This document shows positions 18,776 through 28,638 of a DNA stretch of 64,000 nt, in pieces. The DNA lies in assembly GCA_949289065.1 (NCBI GenBank), contig CASEMA010000012.1, forward strand, positions 8,588-72,587, given 5' to 3'. Positions within the stretch are counted from its first letter, which is position 1. Each line of letters starts with the position of its first letter. The position numbers were made by a program, and so were the translations under genes. Source of the stretch: Frisingicoccus sp900753685 (GTDB lineage Bacteria; Bacillota; Clostridia; Lachnospirales; Lachnospiraceae). The notes under the pieces were generated by a model that saw only the letters and a list, made by a program, of their open reading frames with translations, was not told the DNA's origin and made no database searches.

Positions 18776-20983
18776 CTACACCTCATTCAGCCAGACGTCC
18801 AGGCCGCTATAGCGCTTCTGTTCTCTCTGATTGCGAATCATCTGGGTGACGGTTTGCTCACTGCCGACGATGGCAACGCATTTTTTTGCACGGGTCACGG
18901 CAGTATAGAGAATATTCCGGTTAAAGAGCATCCTCGGCCCGGTGAGCAGCGGCATGACAACGGCCGGATATTCGCTGCCCTGAGCCTTATGTACAGTGAT
19001 GGCATAGGCCAGCTCCAGTTCATCCAGCTGGGCGAAGGGATAGGTAATCTTCCGTCCTTCATCGAATTCCACCGTCATCTGCTCGGCAAAAAAATTAATC
19101 TCCCGGACAACGCCCATATCGCCGTTAAAAACGCCGACACCCTTGTCTACCGGAATGCCATAGCGGTCTGTAATCACCCATTCGAGCTGATAGTTATTCT
19201 TTATCTGCATGACCTTATCACCCTCGCGAAAGAGCCGGTCGCCCTGGTCCTTTTCCCGCTTGGCTTCATCCTTTGGGTTTAAATATTCCTGGAGAAGCTT
19301 ATTTAACCGTTCAACGCCAAGCTCGCCTTTTCTCATCGGTGTGAGAACCTGAATATCATTGACGGAGGCTCCCACATTCTTCGGAAGCTTGTCCCGGACG
19401 AGGGCGATGATAACGCCCTGGATATCCATGACCTGATGTCGTTTCAGACAAAAGAAATCCGGTGTTTTGATTGCCAGATCGATATCCTCGCCGTCGTTGA
19501 TTTTATGGGCATTTTTAATAATGGCGCTCTCCATGGCCTGACGAAAAATCTTTGTCAGCATGACTACATTAAAGCAATGGGACTGGATGATATCTTTTAA
19601 CACATTTCCCGGTCCCACAGAGGGAAGCTGATTCACGTCCCCCACCATAATGAGCCGGGTCCCCGGCATGACGGCTTTTAAAAGGGCGTTCATTAAATGA
19701 ATGTCCACCATGGACATTTCATCGATGATGATGACATCCGTTTCCAGAGGATTTTGTTCGTTTCTCTCAAAATGGCTGCCCGTCGTGTCCTCCGGGCCGC
19801 CGGTCAGTTCCAACATCCGGTGAATTGTCTGGGCCTCACAGCCGGTGGCCTCCGTCATCCGCTTGGCTGCCCGCCCCGTCGGCGCCGCCAGACGTATTTC
19901 CAGCCCTTCATTTTCAAAGAACCGAATCATCGTATTGATGGTCGTCGTCTTTCCCGTACCTGGGCCGCCGGTAATGACAAGCACACCGTTCCTCGCCGCC
20001 TCGACCACTGCCGTTTTCTGCATCTCGTCGAGACTGATTTTTTCATCCGTCTCAATCCGATGAATCTGATGCTCCGCTTCCCGCAGGCTTACCTCATATT
20101 TTATATTTAAATTTTTCAGCATCCGAGCCGTACTCAGCTCCAGATAATAATACATCGAAGCGTAGACGACGGACCGGTCTTCGATTGTTTTAATGATAAT
20201 CTTTTTATCAATGGACAGCTCCATAAGCTGTCTGTCCACCCCGTCCTCGGAAATTTCAAGGATTTCCGCCGCCTGACGCTTCAGTTCATCCACCGGAAGA
20301 TAGACATGGCCGTTCATGCTGGCCTGTAAAAGGACATAAATCACGCCGCTCCGGATCCGATAATCCGAATCCGGGCTTATACCGGCCTTTCGCGCAATAT
20401 CATCCGCCAAGCGAAAGCCGATACCGGACACATCCTCCGCCAGTTGGTATGGATTTTCCCGGATAATATCATAAAGACGGCTGCCATATTCGTTATAAAT
20501 CTTCACCGCATAGGCCGTCGTAATGCCATATTTCGATAAAAACATCATGGCCTGACGTATATCCTGTTTATCGTGGAACTGCTGGTAAATTTCCTGAGCC
20601 TTTCGCTCGCTGATACCTTTCACCTCCGCCAGCCGCTCCGGTTCATTTTCGATAATCCGGAAACTATCCTCTTTAAATTTTTTCACAATGCGTCCGGCCA
20701 ATGCGGGGCCAATACCCTTAATCGCCCCGGAACCGAGATATCTTTCGATGGAAAATAAATCCTCCGGCGCTTCGATGGAAAAGGAGACAATACGAAATTG
20801 ACGGCCGTAGGTCGCGTGTTCCACATAATCCCCCTCGGCCTTGATGTATTCCCCCTCATTGACCATCGCCATCGTTCCGGTACACATGACTTCATCTCCC
20901 TGGCACATCAGAGCCAGCACCGTATATCCATTATTTTCATTGTGATAAACAATATGTTCCACTAAACCATGAAGCGTCTCCAT
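18776..20983 (-). CDS. recD2: RecD-like DNA helicase RecD2
   Basis: 735-residue superfamily 1B 5'-3' DNA helicase of the RecBC-independent RecD2 type, involved in DNA repair and replication-fork maintenance. The N-terminal OB-like and helix-hairpin-helix region (residues 1-300) includes GSGAIKGIGPALAGRIV. Helicase motifs follow: Walker A GGPGTGKTT at 339-347, IIDEMSMVD, VGDVNQLPSVGPGNVL, and near the C terminus YAITVHKAQGSEYPAVV and LYTAVTRAKK. RecBCD-type RecD lacks the long N-terminal region. GGGAGGAAGG precedes the ATG at 20983. It stands alone between the mreB terminator and the polysaccharide promoter. Confidence 0.95.
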   Translation of the reverse strand: METLHGLVEHIVYHNENNGYTVLALMCQGDEVMCTGTMAMVNEGEYIKAEGDYVEHATYGRQFRIVSFSIEAPEDLFSIERYLGSGAIKGIGPALAGRIVKKFKEDSFRIIENEPERLAEVKGISERKAQEIYQQFHDKQDIRQAMMFLSKYGITTAYAVKIYNEYGSRLYDIIRENPYQLAEDVSGIGFRLADDIARKAGISPDSDYRIRSGVIYVLLQASMNGHVYLPVDELKRQAAEILEISEDGVDRQLMELSIDKKIIIKTIEDRSVVYASMYYYLELSTARMLKNLNIKYEVSLREAEHQIHRIETDEKISLDEMQKTAVVEAARNGVLVITGGPGTGKTTTINTMIRFFENEGLEIRLAAPTGRAAKRMTEATGCEAQTIHRMLELTGGPEDTTGSHFERNEQNPLETDVIIIDEMSMVDIHLMNALLKAVMPGTRLIMVGDVNQLPSVGPGNVLKDIIQSHCFNVVMLTKIFRQAMESAIIKNAHKINDGEDIDLAIKTPDFFCLKRHQVMDIQGVIIALVRDKLPKNVGASVNDIQVLTPMRKGELGVERLNKLLQEYLNPKDEAKREKDQGDRLFREGDKVMQIKNNYQLEWVITDRYGIPVDKGVGVFNGDMGVVREINFFAEQMTVEFDEGRKITYPFAQLDELELAYAITVHKAQGSEYPAVVMPLLTGPRMLFNRNILYTAVTRAKKCVAIVGSEQTVTQMIRNQREQKRYSGLDVWLNEV

Positions 20984-21021
20984 GCCTTCCTCCCAATCGT
21001 CCGACAGACAAATTTTTTAAC

Positions 21022-21054
21022 GCAAAAAGGCTGAAAACATACCTATTTTCAGCC
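21022..21054 (-). terminator. Rho-independent terminator after mreB
   Basis: Minus-strand stem GGCTGAAAA/TTTTCAGCC (21054-21046 with 21037-21029) around an 8-base loop, followed by a five-T run. It lies 10 bp after the mreB-family stop codon and separates it from recD2. Confidence 0.85.
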
Positions 21055-21063
21055 CCTCAAAAA

Positions 21064-22059
21064 TTATCGCTCGCCCTTTTTCGCTTCCATAAACTCCGTA
21101 TATCTTCCGGTGCCTATGGCAACTACCGAAATCGGGTCATCCGCCAATGTGGTTCGGATTCCCGTAATCTGTTCGATCAGCCTGTCCATGCCATAGAGCA
21201 GACTGCCGCCTCCGGTCAGTAATATGCCGCGGGTTGCAATATCCGCAGATAATTCCGGCGGCGTTTCTTCTAAAACCTTATGAAGTCCTGTGATAATCTG
21301 AGTCAGACAGCTTTCCAGCGCCTCCTGGGTTTCCACCGAACTCATAACGATGGTTTTCGGAAGTCCGGTCAGCACATTGCGCCCGCAGACCTCCATCGTC
21401 TCTTCTTCATCCCTCGGATAGGCCGTGCCGATCTGTTTTTTTATCTCCTCAGCCGTCCGCTCTCCGACAAGAATCTCATACTTTTTCCGCAGATACCGGA
21501 TAATCGCATCATCAAAATCATTGCCGGCCACCTTCAGAGACTGACTCACCACCGTATCTCCGTAGGAAATAACAGCCACATCCGTCGTTCCTCCACCGAT
21601 ATCCACGACGATGTTTCCAAAAGGCTTTGAAATATCTATCCCCGCCCCCAGCGCCGCCGCAATCGGTTCCTCAACAATAATGACATCTCTGGCCCCGGCT
21701 TCCATAGTCGCATCGATAACTGCCCGCTTTTCAACCTCTGTCACACCACTCGGCACACATACCGTAATTCTCGGCCGCCAGAAGGTCTTCCGGCCCACAG
21801 CCTTATGGATAAAATATTTAAGCATCTTTTCTGTAATCGTATAATCCGAAATCACGCCCTGACGAAGCGGGCGTACCGCGGCAATGTTTCCCGGAGTACG
21901 GCCGACCATCTCCCGTGCTTCCTCACCAATACTCTTAATTTCATTCGTATCTCTGTCATAAGCCACCACGGAAGGCTCATGGAGCACAATGCCTGTGCCT
22001 CTTATATAAACAAGAACACTATCTGTTCCCAAATCAATTCCAATATCAGACGCTAACAT
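21064..22059 (-). CDS. MreB/Mbl actin-like cell-shape protein
   Basis: 331-residue bacterial actin. ATPase signatures are visible in order: phosphate 1 loop IGIDLGTDSVLVY, connect 1/phosphate 2 region with VVDIGGGTTDVAVI, and the adenosine motif GILLTGGGSLLYG. It polymerises under the membrane and positions wall-synthesis enzymes. No mreC or mreD follows, and a terminator lies just downstream, so it resembles the stand-alone Mbl or MreBH paralogues rather than the mreBCD operon copy. A TATAAT box at 22105-22100 (minus strand) may be its own promoter, but its -35 is weak. Which paralogue it is needs a tree. Confidence 0.92.
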   Translation of the reverse strand: MLASDIGIDLGTDSVLVYIRGTGIVLHEPSVVAYDRDTNEIKSIGEEAREMVGRTPGNIAAVRPLRQGVISDYTITEKMLKYFIHKAVGRKTFWRPRITVCVPSGVTEVEKRAVIDATMEAGARDVIIVEEPIAAALGAGIDISKPFGNIVVDIGGGTTDVAVISYGDTVVSQSLKVAGNDFDDAIIRYLRKKYEILVGERTAEEIKKQIGTAYPRDEEETMEVCGRNVLTGLPKTIVMSSVETQEALESCLTQIITGLHKVLEETPPELSADIATRGILLTGGGSLLYGMDRLIEQITGIRTTLADDPISVVAIGTGRYTEFMEAKKGER

Positions 22060-22127
22060 ATGTGTCCCCCTTCGTCCTTTTTTCTTCGTTTACTACTTTA
22101 TTATAACTGATTTCGCAAAAATTACCA

Positions 22128-24728
22128 CTAAATAATCTTTCTTTTTCTGCGTCCTGCGGCGCAAACCACAATAAAAATAATGATTGAAGCCACGGACACC
22201 ATCACGCCCACAGATACGCCCTTCACGTGATATTCAAGCTCAATCCTATTTTCACCGGCCTGTACGGGAATCGTCATAAACGTATTTACGCCGTCCTCCG
22301 CCTGAACCTCCACGCCATTAACCGTCACCGTCCAATTTTCCTCATTTGGAATGGTCAGCATGAGCCAGCCGTCTGTTTCCGCATAATAGCCGCCGCTGAC
22401 ATGTCCGTCTTCAAATACTTCCGGTTCAAAGGCCGCAGCCTGCAGTTTTTCAATGATCTGCTCAAAGGTCGCCATATTCAGCCGATAAAATACGGTATCA
22501 ATCTGTTCGTCAACGGTCTCCTCACCAACCTGAAAATCTTTCAGGTCAAAGCATACCTCATTCTGCCGAGAGGTCAGACCTATCTGGTAAATCCCCATAT
22601 TTGCCCAATCGCTTCGATAATAACAGGAAAATTCACCATTAATGTCCATTGGAAGCGCATCCAACGATGAACGGGTATAGCCATAGATCATGTCCTCACC
22701 CCCCTGCTCCGGAATGCTGTAGATAATTTTCCCGCTCAGCTCATCATATGCACAAGCCGCTTCCACCGGTTCATAGAGGGCGGTATCCTCTCCAACAATA
22801 GCGCTGTAAACCTTATTCTGAAACTCAAAGGGATTATCCGCATCGATACTTCCAATATCAAACTGATCTCCCACCGAAATTGTATTCAGCACATCCTCAC
22901 TGACACTAAAGCCCAGATTCAGGGCATACGGGTTATAATATACAGATTTTCCGTTGCGCTCCTCAAGCTCTTCGACAAGCTCCAGCCCGAAATATGCCTC
23001 TGTAGACATGAGATAACGAACTCCCAGCAGGCTGTCTGAGGTCAAAATCGGCTCATAATAAAAAGATGGAAAAATACCCTTGCAGTAGCCCGCAGCCAAT
23101 ATGAACTCCGCCGTTTTCTTGTCATAAGAGGATGAATATTGCTGAATCCCCGAATAGCCGTAGGCCAGGCTTTCATTGGCAAGGAACGAATTATCTCCCC
23201 TCTTCTTTTCTCTGTTTTCATTCTGTTCCATACGATAAAATGGAGAATCATCATATGCCTGTATACTCGTCACGAGAGTTTCCTGTTCACTGGAATATGC
23301 CGCATATTCCCCGGCTGGCTTCCGGTAAACGTCACTGGCCACCCAATAACTGTTCGCCAATATTTCCATGTAAAAGGCCAGCATAATCAGAATAAGACAC
23401 ACTCCTCTGTATTTTCCCTTAAACCGGTAAATATATACCGCCGCGCCGTAAAATAAAAGCAAACCAATCTGAATCCAAAGAACAACACTGTCAAAGGGCC
23501 AAATAACATCAAAAATTAAAAATATGGCAATATTTGCTCCGGCAATTTTGGCAAAAAGCCTGCCATCCATTTTGTCTAACTGTTCCAGCGCCTTGGCCGC
23601 CGTAAAAATAATCGTAAAGATAACAATATAGGCAAAGCGAAATTTAAACGCCGCCGGGAATTTAAAGCCACACCATATATTTTCCAGCGGTTTAAAAAAT
23701 TCCGATAAAACCATGACCGAAATCATAACGGCTGTACAGGCTTTATCAAAGGTTTTTATAGGCTTTGATAAAAAATAGTAACCGGCGCTGATGAGTAAAA
23801 GCACGCCGCAGAACAATGTAATCGTAGAATCATGAACGGTCATCCCCATGTTTGGGGTTCCGATCATAAAGCCCCGATAAATATTCAGAAAGCTGCCATT
23901 CGTTCCGGCGGAAAAAATCCCTTCATCCAATATACTCCGCCCGCTGCTCTGCCCAAAGACTACCGGAATAAAAAAGGCGCAGCTCAGCATGACGCCGAGA
24001 AGCTCTATGCCGCAGAAACGCAAAAACTGTCCGGCCGTCCTTTTTAATGTCAATTGCTGATGCTCATAATTCCACCGAAGCTGCTCATAAAGAAAATAAA
24101 TCACCGCAAAAAGACAGTTCATATACCCGGTATACCAGTTAAAGATAATCGAAAGGGCAATGCTTACATAAAGCATCCCCTTCTTTTTTTCTGACACATA
24201 CCGCCAAATGCCCCAAAGGATGATCGGCAGCATATAAACGCCGTCCAGCCAGGATATATTACTCAACTGTCCCACATTATATTGGGTAAATGCATAAGCC
24301 AGAGATACGATAACCACGCAGACCGGTTTTAATTTTTCCAGGCGGTGACTGATAAATAAAGAAAAGGTAAAACCGCACAGACCGACCTTCAAAATGGTGA
24401 TAATCAATATAAAGGCTTCCAGCTGACTTTCTTCAAGAAAAAACAGCAGCAAATTAAAGGGCGAAGAAAGATAATACCCGAACAGCGCCACCAGCGAACC
24501 TCCCAACGACTTAGAAAAGGAATAACCGATATGGGCATTTCCGGCCATAACCTCTTTCAAGTATCTGAAAAAGTCCACATACTGGATATAGCAGTCATTC
24601 GTCAATACCGAATATTCACCGAAGGGATATACTCCCAGCCTCCAAAAACAAACAACCACCGCAAGCATAGCCAACGCCGCCGCCGCAAGTCCCCATAGAA
24701 TATATCGTTTACTATTTTTAGCTTTCAT
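22128..24728 (-). CDS. YfhO-family membrane glycosyltransferase
   Basis: 866 residues: about 12-13 membrane helices, a large extracytoplasmic C-terminal region (about 470-835) and one last helix before an RRKRK tail. It matches the YfhO family: early LGVYPFGEYSVLTNDCYIQY, then SLGGSLVALFGYYLSSPFNL. In Bacillus subtilis YfhO works with the polyprenyl-phosphate sugar synthase CsbB to glycosylate lipoteichoic acid outside the membrane. Here the gene starts two bases after the stop of a CsbB-like gene, so the same two-step system is likely. The sugar (GlcNAc in Bacillus) is not established here. Confidence 0.85.
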   Translation of the reverse strand: MKAKNSKRYILWGLAAAALAMLAVVVCFWRLGVYPFGEYSVLTNDCYIQYVDFFRYLKEVMAGNAHIGYSFSKSLGGSLVALFGYYLSSPFNLLLFFLEESQLEAFILIITILKVGLCGFTFSLFISHRLEKLKPVCVVIVSLAYAFTQYNVGQLSNISWLDGVYMLPIILWGIWRYVSEKKKGMLYVSIALSIIFNWYTGYMNCLFAVIYFLYEQLRWNYEHQQLTLKRTAGQFLRFCGIELLGVMLSCAFFIPVVFGQSSGRSILDEGIFSAGTNGSFLNIYRGFMIGTPNMGMTVHDSTITLFCGVLLLISAGYYFLSKPIKTFDKACTAVMISVMVLSEFFKPLENIWCGFKFPAAFKFRFAYIVIFTIIFTAAKALEQLDKMDGRLFAKIAGANIAIFLIFDVIWPFDSVVLWIQIGLLLFYGAAVYIYRFKGKYRGVCLILIMLAFYMEILANSYWVASDVYRKPAGEYAAYSSEQETLVTSIQAYDDSPFYRMEQNENREKKRGDNSFLANESLAYGYSGIQQYSSSYDKKTAEFILAAGYCKGIFPSFYYEPILTSDSLLGVRYLMSTEAYFGLELVEELEERNGKSVYYNPYALNLGFSVSEDVLNTISVGDQFDIGSIDADNPFEFQNKVYSAIVGEDTALYEPVEAACAYDELSGKIIYSIPEQGGEDMIYGYTRSSLDALPMDINGEFSCYYRSDWANMGIYQIGLTSRQNEVCFDLKDFQVGEETVDEQIDTVFYRLNMATFEQIIEKLQAAAFEPEVFEDGHVSGGYYAETDGWLMLTIPNEENWTVTVNGVEVQAEDGVNTFMTIPVQAGENRIELEYHVKGVSVGVMVSVASIIIFIVVCAAGRRKRKII

Positions 24729-24730
24729 TT

Positions 24731-25672
24731 TTATCTCCGTTCACGAACAATATAAATCGGTCTTCTTTTTGTCTCTAAATAAGTCTTTGCAATATACAGG
24801 CCAATAATTCCTAAACATAACAACTGAATACCGCCCAAAAAGACGATAATCGTCACAAGCGACGGCCATCCGGCCACTGGATCTCCAAAAATAAGCGCCC
24901 GGAGAATCACCACCAGCATACCAATAAATGAAACGCCGCAAAATCCAATTCCCAGCACAGAAGCAATGGAAAGAGGCATGGTTGAATAGGCCAATATGCC
25001 GTCAATGGAATACAAGAATAATTTCCAAAACGACCATTTTGTCTCGCCGACGCTCCGCTCCACATTTTCAAACTCCAGCCATTTCGTCCGGAATCCGACC
25101 CAGCTATAGATTCCCTTAGTAAAGCGGTTGTATTCCTGATCCTGTAAAATAGCATCCACCATCTTTCGGCTCATAAACCGGTAATCTCTCGCTCCATCCA
25201 CAATTTCCGTATAGGACATCCGGTTGATCATTTTATAAAACAGGCGCGCAAAGAAGGAACGAATCGGCGGTTCCCCTTTTCGCGTCACCCGCCGCGTCGC
25301 CACACAGTCGTAATCCTCTTTGCCGACAGAATCCTTGATGATTCTGTACATTTCAGGGAGCAGTCTCGGCGGATCCTGCAAATCCACGTCCATCGTTGCC
25401 ACATAATCTCCCGAAGCCGCCTGGAGTCCTGCATAGAGGCCTGCCTCTTTACCAAAATTTCTTGAAAATGAAACAAAGTGAACGCGCTCATCCATCTCAC
25501 ATAATTTTTTTATACTCTTTAATGTTCCGTCCCTGCTTCCGTCATCAACAAAACAGAACTCGACTTCTAATTCATCTTTTAACGGCTCTACCGCTTTTAA
25601 GGTTTCTCTATAAAAAATCGGAATAGCCTCTTCCTCATTATAGCAGGGTACAACAATCGATAATTGTTCCAT
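24731..25672 (-). CDS. CsbB/GtrB-like polyprenyl-phosphate glycosyltransferase
   Basis: 313 residues. A GT2 catalytic domain with LSIVVPCYNEEEAI, FVDDGSRDGT, FSRNFGKEAGLYAGL and the metal motif DVDLQDPP is followed by two C-terminal membrane helices (about 232-255 and 265-290) and a basic tail. This is the GtrB/CsbB arrangement, which makes undecaprenyl-phosphate-sugar at the inner face. The ribosome site GGAGGAATGAT precedes the ATG. It is coupled to the YfhO-like gene (2-bp gap), which would use the lipid-linked sugar outside. Lipoteichoic acid is the likeliest acceptor by analogy with Bacillus. Confidence 0.9.
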   Translation of the reverse strand: MEQLSIVVPCYNEEEAIPIFYRETLKAVEPLKDELEVEFCFVDDGSRDGTLKSIKKLCEMDERVHFVSFSRNFGKEAGLYAGLQAASGDYVATMDVDLQDPPRLLPEMYRIIKDSVGKEDYDCVATRRVTRKGEPPIRSFFARLFYKMINRMSYTEIVDGARDYRFMSRKMVDAILQDQEYNRFTKGIYSWVGFRTKWLEFENVERSVGETKWSFWKLFLYSIDGILAYSTMPLSIASVLGIGFCGVSFIGMLVVILRALIFGDPVAGWPSLVTIIVFLGGIQLLCLGIIGLYIAKTYLETKRRPIYIVRERR

Positions 25673-25743
25673 ATCATTCCTCCATTTTTACCATCCATTA
25701 TATTTTTTATGCCTATATTTGTCAACCTGTCCGCCCCTCCCCA

Positions 25744-25793
25744 AAATAAAAAAGCCTTCGGGAAATGACTGGATTCATTTTCCCAAAGACTTT
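25744..25793 (-). terminator. Rho-independent terminator of the csoR-copA-copZ operon
   Basis: Minus-strand hairpin with arms AAAGTCTTTGGGAAAATGA and TCATTTCCCGAAGGCTTTTT (loop ATCCAG), ending in a T-rich tail near 25744. It lies 22 bp after the copZ stop. Confidence 0.85.
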
Positions 25794-25815
25794 CTTTTGA
25801 ATATTCGGATTTTCT

Positions 25816-26013
25816 TTATTCGATTCCGGTCACATCATAACCTGCCTCGTCAATGGCTGCTTTCAGCGCCGCTTCATCGTAAGCGCCGTCAAAGGTCGCA
25901 CATTTATCTTCCAGGCTGACGTTAATATCCTTCACGCCAAGACCTTCCAGTGCTTCCCTCACATGGGCTACGCATTTCTGGCATCCCATACCCTCAATCA
26001 TTACTTTTGTCAT
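25816..26013 (-). CDS. copZ: CopZ-like heavy-metal-associated copper chaperone
   Basis: 65-residue single HMA domain. The metal site is GMGCQKC (Cys11 and Cys14), in the usual first loop of the beta-alpha-beta-beta-alpha-beta fold, with the typical ending EAGYDVTGIE. It should carry Cu(I) to the neighbouring ATPase. It is the last gene of the csoR-copA-copZ operon, 51 bp after copA, with AGAAGGAGTG as ribosome site. A mercury or generic metallochaperone is possible, but the operon argues for copper. Confidence 0.9.
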   Translation of the reverse strand: MTKVMIEGMGCQKCVAHVREALEGLGVKDINVSLEDKCATFDGAYDEAALKAAIDEAGYDVTGIE

Positions 26014-26064
26014 TTTAAATCACTCCTTCTATGATTTGTTTTTATCATAATACTATTTTACAGC

Positions 26065-28614
26065 TTATTCAAGAGATTTTGAGCCCTTATATTCATAGCC
26101 GGCCTTTTCAATTGCCTGCCTGATGGCCTCCTCCGGTACATCGCCGCTCATGGCAACAATAGCCGTTCCCGCTTCATGGCTTACCACCGCTTCGGAAATC
26201 TCAGGGAACCTTTCAAGGGTGCGCTTCACCATCTTTTCGCAGTGGCCACACATCATGCCTTCGATTTCCAAAGTTTTTTTCGTCACCGGCGCGCTGCGTT
26301 CCATAGCCACACCGGATATGTCCACGTTCTGAATCTTTTTATCCCTGGAGGCGCTGTGTATTTTAAAGAAGTTCAGCCGCAGTGCATTGGATACCACACA
26401 GAAACTGGATAAGCTCATGGCCGCCGCGCCGAACATCGGATTCAATTTCAGGCCAAACAGCGGAATCCATACGCCGGCCGCCAGTGGAATACCGATCACG
26501 TTGTAGAAAAATGCCCAAAACAGGTTTTCATGAATATTTCTTAAGGTTGCACGGCTCAGACGAATGGCCGCCGGCACGTCGCTTAACCTGCTCTTCATCA
26601 AAACCACATCTGCGGCGTCGATGGCAATGTCTGTTCCTGCGCCGATGGCGATACCGATATCCGCCCGCGTCAGCGCCGGCGCATCATTGATACCGTCTCC
26701 GACCATGGCAACCTTTCCCTTCTCCTTCAAGGCGCGGATAACGCTCTCTTTGCCATCCGGCAATACACCGGCGATGACTTCATCGACACCGGCCTGGGCG
26801 CCGATAGCCTTCGCCGTCCGCTCATTGTCCCCGGTAAGCATAACGACTCGTATACCCATATTCTGCAATTCCCGGACCGCCTGCGGACTGTCCTCTTTAA
26901 TAACGTCGGCAACGGCGATAATCCCGATAAACTTTCCGTCCCGTCCGAAAAACAGAGGTGTTTTTCCGGCCTCCGCCAGGGTCTCGGACCGTTTTTTCAT
27001 TTCTTCAGAGATTTCCATCTGTCCGCTGACGAATTTCAGATTGCCGCCAACCAATACGGTCCCATTCAGTACTGCCGTCAATCCGTTACCCGGCAGCGCC
27101 TTAAAATCACTGACCTCCTCTGCAGTCATCTGTTTTTCCTCCGCCCGCTGTAAAATTGCCCGGGCTAAAGGATGCTCGCTTTTCTTTTCCAGCGCATAAG
27201 CCAGTCTTAAAAGCTCATCCTCCCGAATTCCCTCCGCCGGAACCATATCCGTCACCTTCGGCTCGCCGCTGGTAATCGTCCCGGTTTTATCCAAGGCAAC
27301 AATCTGTACCTTTCCGGCCTCTTCCAGAGAAACAGCGGTTTTAAAGAGAATTCCATGTTTGGCCCCCATGCCGTTGCCCACCATAATAGCCACCGGCGTC
27401 GCCAGACCCAGAGCGCACGGACAGCTAATCACGAGTACAGAAATACCTCTGGCCAGCGCAAAGCCCACCGTCTGCCCGGCTAAAAGCCACACAATCGTCG
27501 TAATCACCGCAATGGTAATAACCGCCGGAACAAAAACACCGGAAACCTTGTCCGCCACCTTGGCAATCGGCGCCTTTGTGGCCGCCGCGTCGCTGACCAT
27601 CTTGATAATCTGGGACAATGTTGTATCCTCGCCAACCCGGGTCGCTTCACAGCGAATAAATCCGGATTGATTGACAGTAGCTGCGGATACGGCGTCGCCC
27701 TCCGCCTTGTCCACTGGAATACTCTCCCCGGTCAATGCGGATTCATTGACCGCGCTGCTTCCTTCAAGAATCACGCCGTCCACCGGGATATTCTCCCCCG
27801 GACGCACGACAAAAACATCGCCCCGCTTCACCTGTTCAATCGGCACAACAGCTTCCACGCCGTCCTTTAACACCGTCGCCGTCTTTGGAGCCATCTTCAT
27901 AAGACTCTTTAGGGCATCCGTTGTCTTTCCCTTTGAACGGGCCTCCAGCATCTTGCCTACAGTAATAAGGGTCAAAATCATGGCCGCCGACTCAAAATAA
28001 AATTCATCCATATACACCATAACCCCAGCCATATCCCCATGGACCTGGGCGTCAGTCATGGCAAACAGCGCGTAAACACTATATACAAAGGATGCTCCCG
28101 AACCGAGGGCCACCAGCGTATCCATATTCGGCGCCCGGTGGATGAGACTTTGAAAGCCGCTGATAAAGAATTTTTGATTAATCATTATGATAATAATAGT
28201 CAGCAAAAGCTGAAGCAGTCCTACGGCGACATGGTTTCCGTTAAAAAACGGCGGCAGCGGCCAGCCCCACATCATATGCCCCATGGAAAAATACATGAGG
28301 ACAATGAGAAAGCCTACCGAGGACCATAGCCTTTTCTTTAAAACCGGAGTTTCTCTGTCCTTTAACATATCCTCCGCGTCTGCACCGGACACAGAGCCGT
28401 CATGTTCCGAGGTCTCCCCTTTCTTTGAGGCGCCATAGCCGGCCTTTTCCACCGCCGCAATAATCTCCTGAGCCGAGACGTCGCCCTCAACTCCCATGGA
28501 ATTCGTCAGCAGACTGACTGAGCAGGATGTAACTCCCGGCACCTTGGAAACTTCCTTTTCCACCCTGCTGCTGCAGGCGGCACAGGACATACCGGTCACT
28601 GTATATTGTTCCAT
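26065..28614 (-). CDS. copA: Copper-exporting P1B-type ATPase with HMA domains at both ends
   Basis: 849 residues. The N-terminal HMA domain has the metal site C11-A-A-C14. Then come membrane helices, the actuator TGES motif (near 295), the transport CPC motif at 398-400, the phosphorylation site DKTGT at 442-446, HP in SEHPLA, and GDGIND at 639-644. A second HMA domain follows the last helices, with metal site C789-G-H-C792. It pumps Cu(I) out of the cytoplasm. CopA proteins usually carry HMA domains only at the N terminus, so the C-terminal one is unusual. It starts 24 bp after csoR and is under the same operators. Confidence 0.95.
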   Translation of the reverse strand: MEQYTVTGMSCAACSSRVEKEVSKVPGVTSCSVSLLTNSMGVEGDVSAQEIIAAVEKAGYGASKKGETSEHDGSVSGADAEDMLKDRETPVLKKRLWSSVGFLIVLMYFSMGHMMWGWPLPPFFNGNHVAVGLLQLLLTIIIIMINQKFFISGFQSLIHRAPNMDTLVALGSGASFVYSVYALFAMTDAQVHGDMAGVMVYMDEFYFESAAMILTLITVGKMLEARSKGKTTDALKSLMKMAPKTATVLKDGVEAVVPIEQVKRGDVFVVRPGENIPVDGVILEGSSAVNESALTGESIPVDKAEGDAVSAATVNQSGFIRCEATRVGEDTTLSQIIKMVSDAAATKAPIAKVADKVSGVFVPAVITIAVITTIVWLLAGQTVGFALARGISVLVISCPCALGLATPVAIMVGNGMGAKHGILFKTAVSLEEAGKVQIVALDKTGTITSGEPKVTDMVPAEGIREDELLRLAYALEKKSEHPLARAILQRAEEKQMTAEEVSDFKALPGNGLTAVLNGTVLVGGNLKFVSGQMEISEEMKKRSETLAEAGKTPLFFGRDGKFIGIIAVADVIKEDSPQAVRELQNMGIRVVMLTGDNERTAKAIGAQAGVDEVIAGVLPDGKESVIRALKEKGKVAMVGDGINDAPALTRADIGIAIGAGTDIAIDAADVVLMKSRLSDVPAAIRLSRATLRNIHENLFWAFFYNVIGIPLAAGVWIPLFGLKLNPMFGAAAMSLSSFCVVSNALRLNFFKIHSASRDKKIQNVDISGVAMERSAPVTKKTLEIEGMMCGHCEKMVKRTLERFPEISEAVVSHEAGTAIVAMSGDVPEEAIRQAIEKAGYEYKGSKSLE

Positions 28615-28638
28615 AATTAATCCTCCTTACTTCAAGCT

